From positions 3,650,501-3,714,500 of the forward strand of contig NZ_CP030265.1 in assembly GCF_008843145.1 (NCBI RefSeq): a stretch of 64,000 bases of DNA. Reading direction: 5' to 3'. The position numbers were made by a program, and so were the translations under genes. The number at the start of each line of letters is the position of its first letter. Position 1 is the first letter of the stretch. Source of the stretch: Skermanella pratensis. Lineage in GTDB: Bacteria; Pseudomonadota; Alphaproteobacteria; Azospirillales; Azospirillaceae. The notes under the pieces were generated by a model. It searched no databases. It was given only the letters and a program-made list of their open reading frames with translations, and was not told the DNA's origin. Shown piece by piece: positions 16,148 through 26,298 of the stretch.

Positions 16148-16741
16148 ATGTTGCCGAGGCTGACGAACGGCCGGCTGGCCATGGATCCGGCGACCAGTGC
16201 GGATCTGGACGATCTGCTGAACCTGCTTAACACACCCGGCGTGCGGCGCTATCTTTGCGACGATACCGAAGTGACCCGGGAACACGCCGGAGTGCTGCTG
16301 GCAGGGAGCGTTGCAAGCTGGCCCGACGGCCTGGGATTGTGGACGATCCGAACCCATGACGGTGCAAGGCTCGGATATGGGGGCCTTGGCCCCGTTTCAT
16401 CGACCGCCGCCGCTGCAGCCCCCCGTTTCGCGGGCGCAATCGAACCGGTGATCGCCTTGGCACCGGAACATTGGGGACTCGGCTACGCGACCGAAGCACT
16501 CGCGGCGATCGTCACCCATGCATTCGGCACCCTGGCGCTGAAGCGGCTGGTGGCGCTGGTGGACGAACCTAACATCGCGTCCCACCGACTGGTGTCGCGA
16601 CTTGGATTCGTTCCCGGCATCATGGTCGCCGGGCCGCGGCACCGCTTGAGAACATACATCCTTGCACCGCCCACTTCCGGAAGCGCCGCCCGGAAAGGCG
16701 GCATCGCGCCGGTCAGCCGCCCCCGGCCGACGCGCAGTTGA
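16148..16741 (+). CDS. GNAT-family N-acetyltransferase
   Basis: The product has 197 residues and the acetyl-CoA-binding pattern of RimJ/RimL-like GNAT enzymes. A first half contains VRRYLCDDTEVTRE, followed by IEPVIALAPEHWGLGYATEA (motif A) and ALVDEPNIASHRLVSRLGF (motif B). These enzymes acetylate amino groups on proteins or small molecules; the substrate is not predictable. The last ~25 residues are extra and rich in Arg/Pro. The 3' end overlaps the convergent response-regulator gene by 29 bases. Confidence 0.85.
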   Translation: MLPRLTNGRLAMDPATSADLDDLLNLLNTPGVRRYLCDDTEVTREHAGVLLAGSVASWPDGLGLWTIRTHDGARLGYGGLGPVSSTAAAAAPRFAGAIEPVIALAPEHWGLGYATEALAAIVTHAFGTLALKRLVALVDEPNIASHRLVSRLGFVPGIMVAGPRHRLRTYILAPPTSGSAARKGGIAPVSRPRPTRS

Positions 16742-17180
16742 AGGCTTCCGCGATCTGATCCATCCCGAAGGGCTTCACCAGGTACCCGAAGGGCTCGGCG
16801 GCGTCGGCACGCAGCCGGGTCAGCGCGTCGGTCTGGGCGCTCATGAAGATGGAGCGGATGCCGGGGTCGCGCCTGATCTCCAGGGCGGCCTGGATCCCGT
16901 CGGAGCCCCTGGCAAGGCGGATGTCCATCAGCACGAGATCGGGGCGAAGCCGCCTCGCCGCCTTGACGGCAGCCTGTTCGGTATCGACACTATCGACGAC
17001 ACCATGCCCAAGCTGGAGGACCATGTCCTCGATATGCATGGCGGTGATCGCCTCATCCTCGACGATGAGGACGCGGAGCGCGCGACGGAACCTCTCCACC
17101 CCGCCGGCACCCGATTCCGCGGCATAGACCGGTCGGCGCATCGTGCGGTGATTGCAACCGGCGTCGCCCAAGCTCTGCAT
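16713..17180 (-). CDS. Response regulator receiver protein
   Basis: This receiver-only protein has VLIVEDEAI (Glu41/Asp42) and phosphoacceptor Asp86 in DLVLMDIRLA. The expected Ser/Thr is in FMSAQ and the Lys in LVKPF. There is no output domain. The first ~30 residues are poorly conserved in type, so the true start may be the ATG at 17141. It is divergent from the HisKA_2 sensor kinase at 17273 with under 100 bases between, so the two probably form a pair; single receivers with this HIRLARGSDG-like signature are often partners of HWE/HisKA_2 kinases. Confidence 0.85.
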   Translation of the reverse strand: MQSLGDAGCNHRTMRRPVYAAESGAGGVERFRRALRVLIVEDEAITAMHIEDMVLQLGHGVVDSVDTEQAAVKAARRLRPDLVLMDIRLARGSDGIQAALEIRRDPGIRSIFMSAQTDALTRLRADAAEPFGYLVKPFGMDQIAEAFNCASAGGG

Positions 17181-17272
17181 TCCGGCTTAGCTTTCTTCGC
17201 AGTTTGTTGAAAGTCAGGATATCATTGCCGCTTAGCGGGCATGATGTCACACCGATACCAGGGAGTACCAGT

Positions 17273-18253
17273 ATGTCGAAGGCGGACAGGGATGGCGAAC
17301 ACCAGTTCCGCCTGCTTGCCGATAACGCTCCGGTCATGATCTGGCGGTCGGACCTGACCAAGGCATGCGATTACTTCAACAAGCCGTGGCTGGAATTTTC
17401 GGGCCGGACCATGGAAGAGGAACTCGGATTCGGCTGGGCCGAGGGTGTCCACCCCGAGGATTACGATCGTTGCGTCCAGATCTACACGACGAGCTTCGAC
17501 AAGCGCGAGTGCTTCACCATGCCGTACCGGCTCCGGCGGCACGACGGGCAGTATCGCTGGCTGCTGGACAACGGGCGCCCCTACCACGATGCCGACGGCT
17601 CGTTCGCCGGCTATTTCGGTTCCTGCATCGACATCACCGACATGAAGCAGGCGCTGGACGACAAGGACGTGCTGCTGCGCGAGGTGCATCACCGGGTGCG
17701 CAACAACATGCAGCTGATCTCAAGCCTGCTCGAAATGCAGGCCAGCAACGCCCAGGCGCCGGAAGCCAGGAGCAAGCTGCAGGAGACCGCCTGGCGTGTC
17801 CGGTCGATCGCACTGGCGCAGGAGCAGCTTCACGAAGCCGGGAGCTTCTCGAACGTCGATCTGGGAGCCTATGTCCGGTCCCTCATCCTGGCGGTGGCGG
17901 ACATGCAGGAGCGAATCGCCTTCGAAGTCGATGCCGATCCCATCCCTTTCTCGCTGGACCGGGCGGTGCCCACCGGGCTGATCGTCAACGAGCTGCTGAC
18001 GAACTCGCTGAAGCATGCATTCCCCGGCGACAAGGCTGGTACCGTCCGGGTCGAGGCGCGTCGGGGAGACGACGGAACGGTGACGATCACAATTTCCGAC
18101 GACGGCGTCGGGCTGCCCTCGACCGACTTGCCGGATCGGGCGCGGAGCCTGGGCTACCGCCTGGTCAAGCGGCTGGGCATCCAGGCGGGAGCGCAAATCT
18201 CGGTGGAGAACGACTGCGGCACCCGCCACCGGATCGTCCTGCCCCCGGCTTGA
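17273..18253 (+). CDS. PAS domain sensor histidine kinase, HisKA_2 family
   Basis: The 326-residue soluble kinase has an N-terminal PAS domain (residues ~8-125, including VHPEDYDRCV and FGSCIDITDMKQ). The HisKA_2 dimerisation box follows, LLREVHHRVRNNMQLISSLL, with phosphoacceptor His139 or His140. The ATPase domain has the N box (LIVNELLTNSLKHAF), ISDDGVGLP and GYRLVKRLG. No membrane segment is seen, so the signal is cytoplasmic. The ATG before MSKADRD follows a GGGAG site. Its partner is probably the divergent receiver protein. Confidence 0.92.
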   Translation: MSKADRDGEHQFRLLADNAPVMIWRSDLTKACDYFNKPWLEFSGRTMEEELGFGWAEGVHPEDYDRCVQIYTTSFDKRECFTMPYRLRRHDGQYRWLLDNGRPYHDADGSFAGYFGSCIDITDMKQALDDKDVLLREVHHRVRNNMQLISSLLEMQASNAQAPEARSKLQETAWRVRSIALAQEQLHEAGSFSNVDLGAYVRSLILAVADMQERIAFEVDADPIPFSLDRAVPTGLIVNELLTNSLKHAFPGDKAGTVRVEARRGDDGTVTITISDDGVGLPSTDLPDRARSLGYRLVKRLGIQAGAQISVENDCGTRHRIVLPPA

Positions 18254-18262
18254 CGCGAGGCG

Positions 18263-18319
18263 CCATCCGCCGTGGTTCGGTCCCGTCCCTGGAGGGAAAG
18301 GCCGATCCACGGCGGATGG
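18263..18319. terminator. 13-bp inverted repeat between convergent genes
   Basis: CCATCCGCCGTGG at 18263-18275 is exactly complementary to CCACGGCGGATGG at 18307-18319, with a 31-base loop. It fills the 76-base gap between the sensor kinase and the convergent PspA-like gene. A bidirectional terminator is the simplest reading, although no T-run is present. Confidence 0.55.
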
Positions 18320-18329
18320 TCGCATCGAC

Positions 18330-19100
18330 CTACTTGCGCGCGCGAATCGCCGCCAGCCGGTCCGAGAGGGCGGCCGGGGCCGGCGCTTGGCCGGAGGCGA
18401 GGCGAAGGGCCGCCGCGATGTTGGGGTCGTCCTCCTCCGGCTTGGTCGGCTTGAGCAGCTTCGCCTTTGACGCCGCCGCGTCGGCCGACGCCATGTCGCG
18501 GGCCGCCGAGTCCTGCATCGCCTTCAGCGCCACGCTGAGGCCGCTGGTGGCGCTCGCCAGCCCGGCGGCCTGCCGGGCGGCCTCGGCGCGGCGCTCGGCC
18601 GCATCGCGCTGCTGCTGGGCGCGCGACATGTCCCGCTGGGCGCGGTCGAGTTCGCTGCGGGCGCGCTTCAGCTTGGCACCGGCATCGGCATAGGTCTGCT
18701 CCAGCATTTCCAGGAATTCCTGGGCATCCCTGGCCTCGGCCTCCTCGCGCTCGATCTCGGGCGCCATTTCCTCCAGCATGGAGATCATGGTGTTCAAACT
18801 TTTTTCGAAAGCGGCCTTGCGGCCCGGATCGGTTTCCGCGGCGACCTGCTTCTCGATCTGCTCGGCGGCGGCAAGGCGCTGCCGCGACAGGGAGTTGATC
18901 GCGTCGGCTTCCTTTTTTTCCCGCTCGTAGCTGGCGCGGGCATGGGCGACCTGGAGGCCCAGGTCGTCCAGATGCTGCTCCATGGTGCGCAGTTCAGCCT
19001 CGGTCGCGGCCTGCGGGTCCCACCGGACCAGCGCCTCGACGCTGGCCTGGACGGCGCGGTCCGTCTTGACACCGACGAGGTTGCGAATGAACGAGATCAT
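18330..19100 (-). CDS. PspA/IM30-like coiled-coil protein (YjfJ-like)
   Basis: The 256-residue product is almost entirely alpha-helical coiled coil, with heptad-rich Glu/Arg/Ala stretches from about residue 30 to 200. It begins MISFIRNLVGVKTDRA, as in the PspA/IM30 relatives of the YjfJ group. The C-terminal ~50 residues are Ala/Pro-rich. Family members bind and remodel inner membrane as ESCRT-III-like polymers. Its neighbours, DUF350 (YjfL-like) and DUF2491 (YjfK-like), reproduce the core of the E. coli yjf cluster, which supports the assignment. Reading from 21289 leftwards it is the last gene of the set. Confidence 0.82.
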   Translation of the reverse strand: MISFIRNLVGVKTDRAVQASVEALVRWDPQAATEAELRTMEQHLDDLGLQVAHARASYEREKKEADAINSLSRQRLAAAEQIEKQVAAETDPGRKAAFEKSLNTMISMLEEMAPEIEREEAEARDAQEFLEMLEQTYADAGAKLKRARSELDRAQRDMSRAQQQRDAAERRAEAARQAAGLASATSGLSVALKAMQDSAARDMASADAAASKAKLLKPTKPEEDDPNIAAALRLASGQAPAPAALSDRLAAIRARK

Positions 19101-19199
19101 CTAGGGCTCCTTGCCAAATTGGTCGATGCAGATTTGGGCATCATCCTGCCATCGCGCCAGCGTTCAACAGGCCGATTCCGATCTGAATTCCCGCCAGGG

Positions 19200-19565
19200 T
19201 CAAGGCCGCCGCCACATTCCCCCCTCGATCATCGGCCGCATGTCGCGGAACAGCAGGGTCGCGATGCCGAAGGCGGCGAGCTGGAGCACCAGGGCGATCA
19301 GGCCCCAGATAACGATGTCGAGCAGGAACAGGCTGGTGACGAGCGTGGCGCCCAGCGGTATGGCGAAGGCTATGATGGTGCCGCCATAGACGATGCCGGC
19401 GGCGATGTTGCCGCCGCGGACGAGGTGCCGCTCGTTGAACGGGGTTATCGCGGTGTAGCAGGCGACGCCGAGCGCCAGCAGCAGCAGGGTCACCACGAAG
19501 TGCAGCAGCAGGACGGGCAGGCCCTGGCCAAGGCTGGTGAGGACGGTGCCGAAATCGGTTTCCAT
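19200..19565 (-). CDS. DUF350 inner-membrane protein (YjfL-like)
   Basis: The product has 121 residues and about four hydrophobic segments (around residues 17-40, 52-72, 75-98 and a final one before RDMRPMIEGG). The conserved DUF350 features NIAAGIVYGGTIIAFAIPLG are present. It is thought to act with PspA-like and DUF2491 proteins, but its molecular function is unknown. The ATG at 19565 lies 38 bases after the upstream DUF2491 gene; a much longer frame extends through that gene and is not credible. Confidence 0.85.
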   Translation of the reverse strand: METDFGTVLTSLGQGLPVLLLHFVVTLLLLALGVACYTAITPFNERHLVRGGNIAAGIVYGGTIIAFAIPLGATLVTSLFLLDIVIWGLIALVLQLAAFGIATLLFRDMRPMIEGGMWRRP

Positions 19566-19603
19566 GGGGTGTCCGTGCTTCTTGGATGGCGGGTCGGGCC
19601 GGC

Positions 19604-21289
19604 TCAGGCGAGCGAGAGCATGGCGGGATTGATGTCGATGCCGGCGTGGATTTCCACCCAGGCCTGGCTGCCCTCCTCCACGGCCGACACCATGATGTAT
19701 TCGGTCGGCGGCGCCGGATCGGCGGCCCCGGTCGGGGCGGCGTAGAGCATGGTGTTGACCGTCCTGACGGTCATGCCGTTGGCGTCGGTGCCGTTCTCGT
19801 ACTGGGTGTGTGGCGGAATGCGCGACGGCCCGGGCGCCCAAAGGCGCGGATAGACCTTGCCGTCCTTGGTCTGGAACTCCGGCCAGCCGATCATGCCTTC
19901 GCGCCTGTCCAGCCAGAAACCCCACTCCTCCTCGCTGCCCGGCTGGACTTCGTCCATCAGGGAGAAGAAGCGGCATTCGTCGGGCTGCCCCGCGGTGTTC
20001 AGGTGAATCTGGAAAAATCCCTTCTCCTCCGGCAGGTAGAGCCGGTGAAGCGTGGCGGCGCCGTCGCCGATGGTGGAGACCATGGCGACGCTGACCAGCA
20101 TGTTGGAGCCGGAGACCTCGCTGGGCGCCGCGACCTTGGTCGTGCCTCCGGTCAGGATGAAGGGCGTCGGGTCCAGGGTCAGCGTCATGCCCACCCGGAA
20201 GAGCGACGGCTTGTAGGTTTCGCCGGACATTTTCTGACGCAGGATATTGCCCGCGGTCCTCAGATTGCTCATGGAGCCACTCCCTCCGGAACGGGCGGGC
20301 CGCGCGCCCTTTTGTTTTCGCCACAGCCAAACCAGGAAAATCACGCCTCCGCCGACCAGCACGATCGCGACGAGGCCGAACTCGCCGAAATCGCCCGAAT
20401 CGCCCGACGTGTCGGCGGTCTCGGCCAGCGCGACCTCTCGCGGGGTGTCGGGCGGCAGGTATTCGGGATCGCGGGGTTCACCCTGCTGGGCGTTCAGGGA
20501 CTGGTCGAGCGAGTTCAGTTTCGTCCGCAGATCGGCATTGTCGGCGGCGAGGCGGTCGGCCTCGGCCCGCCACTGCTGGTAACCCGGATCGTTCTGATGA
20601 TTGTGGAAGAAGGCGGCGTAGCCGGGGCGGGTCAGGTTGTCGAGCAGGAACCACAGGAACAGTCCGTCCCAGATACCGAACCGGGACGCCGACCGGGCCG
20701 CGTAACCGGGCACCGACCAGCCGCGCGCCCCGCCCCAGCCGCCGAAGCCGCCGCCCGGATAACCACGGCCGAACGAGCCGCCGTAACCTCCCCCGCCATA
20801 GCTTCCGCCGGTGCCGGAGCCCCAGCCCCAGCCGGAGCCGCCGCTGCGGCGTTGTCCGCCGTACTGGGTACCGTAATCCGGCCTGGGCGCGGGCTGGCCG
20901 GCCGCCGACGGGGGCTGCTGCTGCTCGCGGTAGCGGCTGAGCGCATCGCCGCCGGACTGGCGCGACATGGCGCGGTCGCCCGCGGACGGCGCGCCCGAGC
21001 CGAAGATGCCGCCGCCCGACGTGGACGGCCGGGAATAGCCGCCGCTGGCCGACGGCGTCCTGCTCGACCGGCTTGTGGTCCCGAACGACGGCGTGCGCGA
21101 ATAGCTGCTGCTCGGACGGGAATAGCCGCCCGACGACCGTGAACCGCCCGACCTTGGGCGTGCTTCCGCCTGGTCCACGCCCATGGAGACTTCGACGCGG
21201 CCGCCCGACGGCCAGCGTTCCAGCGCCGGGGCGCCGGTCAGGACCAGCGCGGCGCCGAGCGCCACCACCTTGAGCCATCGCCAAGTCAT
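19604..21289 (-). CDS. Gly/Ser-rich membrane protein fused to a DUF2491 (YjfK-like) domain
   Basis: The predicted product has 561 residues and two clearly different halves. The N-terminal ~310 residues have a signal-like segment, a Ser/Arg/Gly-repeat region (SSGGYSRPS-type repeats) and a Gly/Tyr-rich stretch (GGSYGGGGYGGSFGRGYPGG). They then have a hydrophobic segment (GIWDGLFLWFLLDN), a coiled-coil patch and a final membrane span (FGLVAIVLVGGGVIFLVWLW). From about residue 330 the DUF2491 domain begins (NILRQKMSGETYKPSLF, then GFFQIHLNTAGQPDECRFF). E. coli YjfK has only the second part. The fusion is in one uninterrupted frame. It heads the DUF2491-DUF350-PspA-like set. Confidence 0.82.
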   Translation of the reverse strand: MTWRWLKVVALGAALVLTGAPALERWPSGGRVEVSMGVDQAEARPRSGGSRSSGGYSRPSSSYSRTPSFGTTSRSSRTPSASGGYSRPSTSGGGIFGSGAPSAGDRAMSRQSGGDALSRYREQQQPPSAAGQPAPRPDYGTQYGGQRRSGGSGWGWGSGTGGSYGGGGYGGSFGRGYPGGGFGGWGGARGWSVPGYAARSASRFGIWDGLFLWFLLDNLTRPGYAAFFHNHQNDPGYQQWRAEADRLAADNADLRTKLNSLDQSLNAQQGEPRDPEYLPPDTPREVALAETADTSGDSGDFGEFGLVAIVLVGGGVIFLVWLWRKQKGARPARSGGSGSMSNLRTAGNILRQKMSGETYKPSLFRVGMTLTLDPTPFILTGGTTKVAAPSEVSGSNMLVSVAMVSTIGDGAATLHRLYLPEEKGFFQIHLNTAGQPDECRFFSLMDEVQPGSEEEWGFWLDRREGMIGWPEFQTKDGKVYPRLWAPGPSRIPPHTQYENGTDANGMTVRTVNTMLYAAPTGAADPAPPTEYIMVSAVEEGSQAWVEIHAGIDINPAMLSLA

Positions 21290-21427
21290 CTGCAGGAGCC
21301 GATCCTTCCCAGAATTCGGTGCCGCCGGAACACGACACGGAACCGTCAACACGTCGGGAAGCGTTTTATCCCCTCCGCAGTCCGGGCGGGAAGCCCCTTT
21401 ATCGACGACGAGTTGGGTTGGTCCGGC

Positions 21428-22639
<1,212 letters not shown>

Positions 22640-22671
22640 GGCGTTTTCTCCCCTAGCTGATCAATTCATTC

Positions 22672-22683
22672 AAACGATCGTTT
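22672..22683. promoter_or_regulatory. Palindromic operator (PsrA/TetR type), ACAD side
   Basis: AAACGATCGTTT is a perfect 12-base palindrome flanked by ATTC and CAAT. It is located 33 bases upstream of the acyl-CoA dehydrogenase start. It fits the known PsrA-type pattern of an AAAC half site and a GTTT half site with a short spacer. Confidence 0.65.
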
Positions 22684-22776
22684 CAATCACGCACGATAAA
22701 ACCTCTCCCGGCCCTTTGTCCATTGGCTTGTGATGGCCCATCGGCATTGATTGAAGCGAACGTATGAAATAACATT

Positions 22777-22789
22777 GAAACGTCGTTTG
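22777..22789. promoter_or_regulatory. Palindromic operator (PsrA/TetR type), regulator side
   Basis: GAAACGTCGTTTG carries AAACG and CGTTT half sites as in the neighbouring site. It sits directly before the TetR gene and overlaps an alternative start codon at 22791, so the downstream ATG at 22806 is preferred. A half-similar GCGAACGTATGAA lies at 22756-22768. Autoregulation is inferred. Confidence 0.6.
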
Positions 22790-22805
22790 AATGCGGGACG
22801 GGATC

Positions 22806-23486
22806 ATGCGCGGTTCGGAGACCAAGGAGATCATCCTGGACACGGCGGAGCGGCTTTTCGCCGAGCGGAGCTTCGCCAGCGTGTCCCTGCGGGAGATCAC
22901 GGCCGCCGCGGGCGTCAACCTGGCCGCGGTGAACTACCATTTCGGCTCCAAGGACGCCCTGCTGCTCTCTGTGTTCAAGCGGCGCGCCGCCGACCTGAAC
23001 CGGGAGCGGGTGGCGCTGCTGAGGGACGCGGAGGCGCGCGCCGCCGGCGGACCGGTGCCGCTGCGCGAGATCCTGCACGCGCTGCTCTGCCCGCCGATCC
23101 GCTGGACCCAGAATCCCAGCGGCGGGCTGTCGGTCTTCATCCAGTTCATGGCGCGGGTGCGCACCGACGGCACGCCGGAGATGCGCAGCCTGATGGACAA
23201 GGACGTCGGGCACCTGCAGCGGTTCGTGGTGCCGCTCGGCCGGGCCCTGCCCCACCTGCCGCAGGAGGAGATCTACTGGCGCCTGCACTTCACGCTGGCG
23301 CTCATGCACTACACCATCACCGACCTGGGCCGGCTGGAAGCCATCTCCGGCGGCGTGTGCGACCTGGAGGATACCGACGCGCTGATCGAGCGGATGATCG
23401 ACTTCGCGGTGGCCGGGTTCCAGGGTCCCCATGCCGCCGCGACCGCCAGAGCGGCGGTGCCGGAGACGGCCTCGGCGTCAGGATAA
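22806..23486 (+). CDS. TetR/AcrR-family transcriptional regulator (PsrA-like)
   Basis: The 226-residue protein has an N-terminal TetR helix-turn-helix (TKEIILDTAERLFAERSFAS, then VNLAAVNYHFGSKDALL) and an all-helical ligand domain. The C-terminal pattern (GTPEMRSLMDKDVGHLQRFV and LHFTLALMHYTITD) resembles PsrA-type fatty-acid sensors. PsrA regulators release DNA on binding long-chain acyl effectors. The gene lies between the acyl-CoA dehydrogenase and the SDR/phosphotransferase pair, and matching palindromes flank all of them. It overlaps the convergent surE gene by 9 bases. Confidence 0.88.
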   Translation: MRGSETKEIILDTAERLFAERSFASVSLREITAAAGVNLAAVNYHFGSKDALLLSVFKRRAADLNRERVALLRDAEARAAGGPVPLREILHALLCPPIRWTQNPSGGLSVFIQFMARVRTDGTPEMRSLMDKDVGHLQRFVVPLGRALPHLPQEEIYWRLHFTLALMHYTITDLGRLEAISGGVCDLEDTDALIERMIDFAVAGFQGPHAAATARAAVPETASASG

Positions 23487-24251
23487 CGCCTGGCGCAGAT
23501 CGGCCATGGCATCCAGGTCGGTGCGGTCGAACTTCAGCGGGGTGACCGCGACCGAGCCCCGCTTGAGTGCCGCGACGTCGGTGTCCGGAGCCAGTTCGCG
23601 GCGCTCGCGCAGGAATCGCAACCAGTAGTAGGCCTTCTCGCGGGTGTCCTCCCGCTGTTCGATGCCGATATGCAGGATGCCGCCCTCGCCCTGGCGGACC
23701 GCCTCCATCGCGGTGACCTGCTCCGGCGGAATGTCGGGGAAGTTCACGTTGTAGCACAGGTTGCCCGACCATCCGCCCACCGTCAGGGTCCGGATCACCT
23801 TCGGCGCCCAATGGGCCGCCGTCTGCCAGGGCACGGAGTTGCGGGTGCGGTAGGACTGGCTCAGCGCGATCCCGCGGATGCCCAGGAACAGGGCAGTCAT
23901 GGCGCCCGCGACCGTGCCGGAATAGGCCACGTCGTCGCCCAGGTTGGCGCCCGCGTTGATGCCGGACAGCACGAGGTCGGGGCGCTGGTCCCCCATCAGG
24001 TGCTGCACGCCCATCAGGATGCAGTCAGCCGGCGTGCCATTGACGCTGTAGCGCCGGTGCCCGCGCTCGCGGACGCGGATCGGCTGGTGCAGGCTGATCG
24101 AGTTGGCCGTGCCGCTCTGGTCGGTTTCCGGCGCCACCACCCAGACTTCATGCGCCAGCGTCGCCGCGACCTCTTCCAGGATGTCCAGGCCCGGCTCGCC
24201 GATGCCGTCATCGTTGGTCAGCAGCACGCGGTTGAACGGACGGTCCGTCAT
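23478..24251 (-). CDS. surE: 5'/3'-nucleotidase SurE
   Basis: The 257-residue phosphatase belongs to the SurE family, which dephosphorylates nucleoside monophosphates and related phosphoesters. The N-terminal metal-binding motif is LLTNDDGIGEPGL, followed by SGTANSISLHQPIRV, the conserved NGTPADCI and LVLSGINAGANLGDDV, and YSGTVAGAM. The ATG at 24251 has an AAGGAG site 9 bases upstream. In many genomes surE sits beside pcm; here it is divergent from the SDR gene and convergent with the TetR gene. Confidence 0.94.
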   Translation of the reverse strand: MTDRPFNRVLLTNDDGIGEPGLDILEEVAATLAHEVWVVAPETDQSGTANSISLHQPIRVRERGHRRYSVNGTPADCILMGVQHLMGDQRPDLVLSGINAGANLGDDVAYSGTVAGAMTALFLGIRGIALSQSYRTRNSVPWQTAAHWAPKVIRTLTVGGWSGNLCYNVNFPDIPPEQVTAMEAVRQGEGGILHIGIEQREDTREKAYYWLRFLRERRELAPDTDVAALKRGSVAVTPLKFDRTDLDAMADLRQALS

Positions 24252-24320
24252 ATCGGTTTCTCCTTGGGTCCACGGATGGAGCCTGCTCGACAGGCCCCGT
24301 CCCATGGCGTAGATTTAGAA

Positions 24321-24330
24321 CAAACGTTTG
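24321..24330. promoter_or_regulatory. Palindromic operator (PsrA/TetR type) upstream of SDR gene
   Basis: CAAACGTTTG is a perfect palindrome in the spacer between surE and the SDR gene, followed by AGTGAATCC. It is closely similar to the sites at 22672-22683 and 22777-22789, which suggests control of the SDR-phosphotransferase operon by the same regulator. Confidence 0.6.
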
Positions 24331-24421
24331 AGTGAATCCATGGGCTTGACCAGCGGGTCACTCGAGGCAGGGCACCATGGCACGGGCTCCGCCCCGAAAA
24401 CAGCAAACCGAGAGGAAGCGC

Positions 24422-25186
24422 ATGTTCGACTTGACGGGCAAGGTCGCCCTGATCACCGGCTCCAGCCGCGGGATCGGCCGGTCGACCGCGGAGTGCATGG
24501 CGCGGGCCGGCGCCAGGGTGGTGATTTCCAGCCGAAAGGCGGACGCCTGCGCCGCCGTTGCCGAAGTACTGGTGCGTGCCGGCCACGAGGCGATATCGGT
24601 GCCGTGCAACATCTCCCGCAAGGAGGATCTTCGCGCCCTGGTAGACACCACCCTTGAAACCTGGGGACGGATCGACGTGCTGGTCTGCAACGCCGCGACC
24701 AACCCGGTCTACGGCCCGTCGATCGAAGTCAGCGACGAGGCGTTCGACAAGATCCTGGGCACCAATGTCCGAAGCACCTTCTGGCTGTGCAACATGGTCC
24801 TGCCCCATATGGCCGAGCGGGGCGACGGATCGATCGTCCTGCTGTCCAGCATCACCGCCCTGACCGGCAATCCGGTGATCGGCATCTACGGCGTCTCCAA
24901 GGCGGCGGAGGCTCAGCTCGCCCGCAACCTGGCGGTCGAATGGGGGCCGCGCGGCATCCGGGTCAACTGCATCGCGCCGGGCTTGGTGAAGACCGACTTC
25001 GCGCGGGCCCTGTGGGAGAACCCAGACCTGCTGAAGCGCGTCGAGGAACGCACGCCCTTGCGCCGGATCGGCGACCCGGACGATATTGGCGGCATCGCCA
25101 CCTTCCTGGCGTCGCGCGCCGCGCGATTCGTCACCGGGCAGGTCATCGTCGCGGACGGCGGCGCCACGGTTTCCGACCCGCTCTGA
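24422..25186 (+). CDS. Short-chain dehydrogenase/reductase (SDR)
   Basis: The product has 254 residues and a classical SDR layout: cofactor motif TGSSRGIGRST, NAA motif in VCNAATNP, Ser in SSITAL, catalytic YGVSK and C-terminal FVTGQVIVADGG. It should oxidise or reduce a hydroxyl/keto group with NAD(P). Its position directly before a phosphotransferase and near an ACAD10/11-type dehydrogenase resembles LvaD in the levulinate lva set. The ATG at 24422 has a GAGAGGAAG site. The next gene starts 15 bases after the stop. Confidence 0.92.
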   Translation: MFDLTGKVALITGSSRGIGRSTAECMARAGARVVISSRKADACAAVAEVLVRAGHEAISVPCNISRKEDLRALVDTTLETWGRIDVLVCNAATNPVYGPSIEVSDEAFDKILGTNVRSTFWLCNMVLPHMAERGDGSIVLLSSITALTGNPVIGIYGVSKAAEAQLARNLAVEWGPRGIRVNCIAPGLVKTDFARALWENPDLLKRVEERTPLRRIGDPDDIGGIATFLASRAARFVTGQVIVADGGATVSDPL

Positions 25187-25201
25187 CATCCGGAGAAAGC
25201 C

Positions 25202-26269
25202 ATGACGACCAATTCCCATGCCGGAGAGGCCGACACCGGGGCGGTGCGAGACGTCCACCGGTTCGACGAGAACGCCCTGGTCGCCTATCTGACCGCGACC
25301 CTGGCGGGGTTTCGGGGGCCGGCGGCCATAAAGCAGTTCAAGGGCGGCCAGTCCAATCCGACCTTCCTGATCGATACGCCGGACCGGCGCTATGTCCTGC
25401 GCAAGAAGCCGCCGGGCACGCTGTTGCCGTCCGCCCACTTGATCGAACGCGAATACAAGGTGATGGTCGGCCTCAAGGGCACCGGCTTTCCGGTGGCGAC
25501 CCCGCACCTGCTGTGCGAGGACACCTCAATCATCGGAACCGCGTTCTACGTGATGGATTTCGTCGAGGGCCGCATCTTCTGGGACCCTGCCCTGCCCGGA
25601 ATATCGGCGCACGAGCGCGCCGGCATCTTCGACGCCATGAACGACACGCTGGCCCGGCTCCACACCGTGGACTGGCGCGCCGCGGGGCTGGCGGACTACG
25701 GCAAGCCGGACAACTATATCGGCCGGCAGATCGACCGCTGGACGCGCCAGTATCAGGCGGCCCGGACGGAGCCGATGCCCGCCATGGACCGGCTGATCGA
25801 GTGGCTGCCCGCGAACCGGCCGCCCGGAGACGAGACGGCGATCGCCCACGGGGATTTCCGGATCGACAACATGATCTTCCATCCGACCGAGCCGCGCGTC
25901 CTGGCCGTTCTGGACTGGGAGCTCTCCACGCTCGGCCATCCCCTGGCCGACCTCGCCTACAACTGCATGATCTGGCACCTGCCGACTGGGCAGAAGGCCT
26001 TGACCGGCCTGGGCGGACTCGATCTGCCGGCACTCGGCCTGCCGACCGAGGACGAGTATGTCGCGGCCTATGCAAGGCGGACGGGGCGTTCCGGGATCGA
26101 CGGCTGGCGCTTCTACATGGCGTTCGGGCTGTTCAGGATCGCCGCGATCACCGAAGGGGTTCGCGCCCGGGCGCTTCAGGGAAACGCGAGTTCGGCCGAC
26201 GCCAATGCGGTCGGCGGCATGGCACCGCTGCTTGCGGAACTGGGATGGCAGCAGGCCCAGCTGGCCTGA
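25202..26269 (+). CDS. Phosphotransferase-family (APH) kinase, LvaA/ACAD10-11 kinase type
   Basis: The 355-residue product has an aminoglycoside-phosphotransferase fold. The N lobe has [14 protein letters not shown] and YVLRKKPPG, whose lysines fit ATP binding. [15 protein letters not shown] is the hinge. The catalytic loop is [15 protein letters not shown] and the DFG-like metal site is [18 protein letters not shown]. This is the bacterial stand-alone form of the ACAD10/11 kinase domain, whose members phosphorylate 4-hydroxyacyl-CoA before dehydrogenase-linked elimination. It follows the SDR gene by 15 bases and is the last gene of that operon. Confidence 0.9.
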   Translation: MTTNSHAGEADTGAVRDVHRFDENALVAYLTATLAGFRGPAAIKQFKGGQSNPTFLIDTPDRRYVLRKKPPGTLLPSAHLIEREYKVMVGLKGTGFPVATPHLLCEDTSIIGTAFYVMDFVEGRIFWDPALPGISAHERAGIFDAMNDTLARLHTVDWRAAGLADYGKPDNYIGRQIDRWTRQYQAARTEPMPAMDRLIEWLPANRPPGDETAIAHGDFRIDNMIFHPTEPRVLAVLDWELSTLGHPLADLAYNCMIWHLPTGQKALTGLGGLDLPALGLPTEDEYVAAYARRTGRSGIDGWRFYMAFGLFRIAAITEGVRARALQGNASSADANAVGGMAPLLAELGWQQAQLA

Positions 26270-26298
26270 ACAACGCGTTCAAGCCGGGCGTGCGGACC

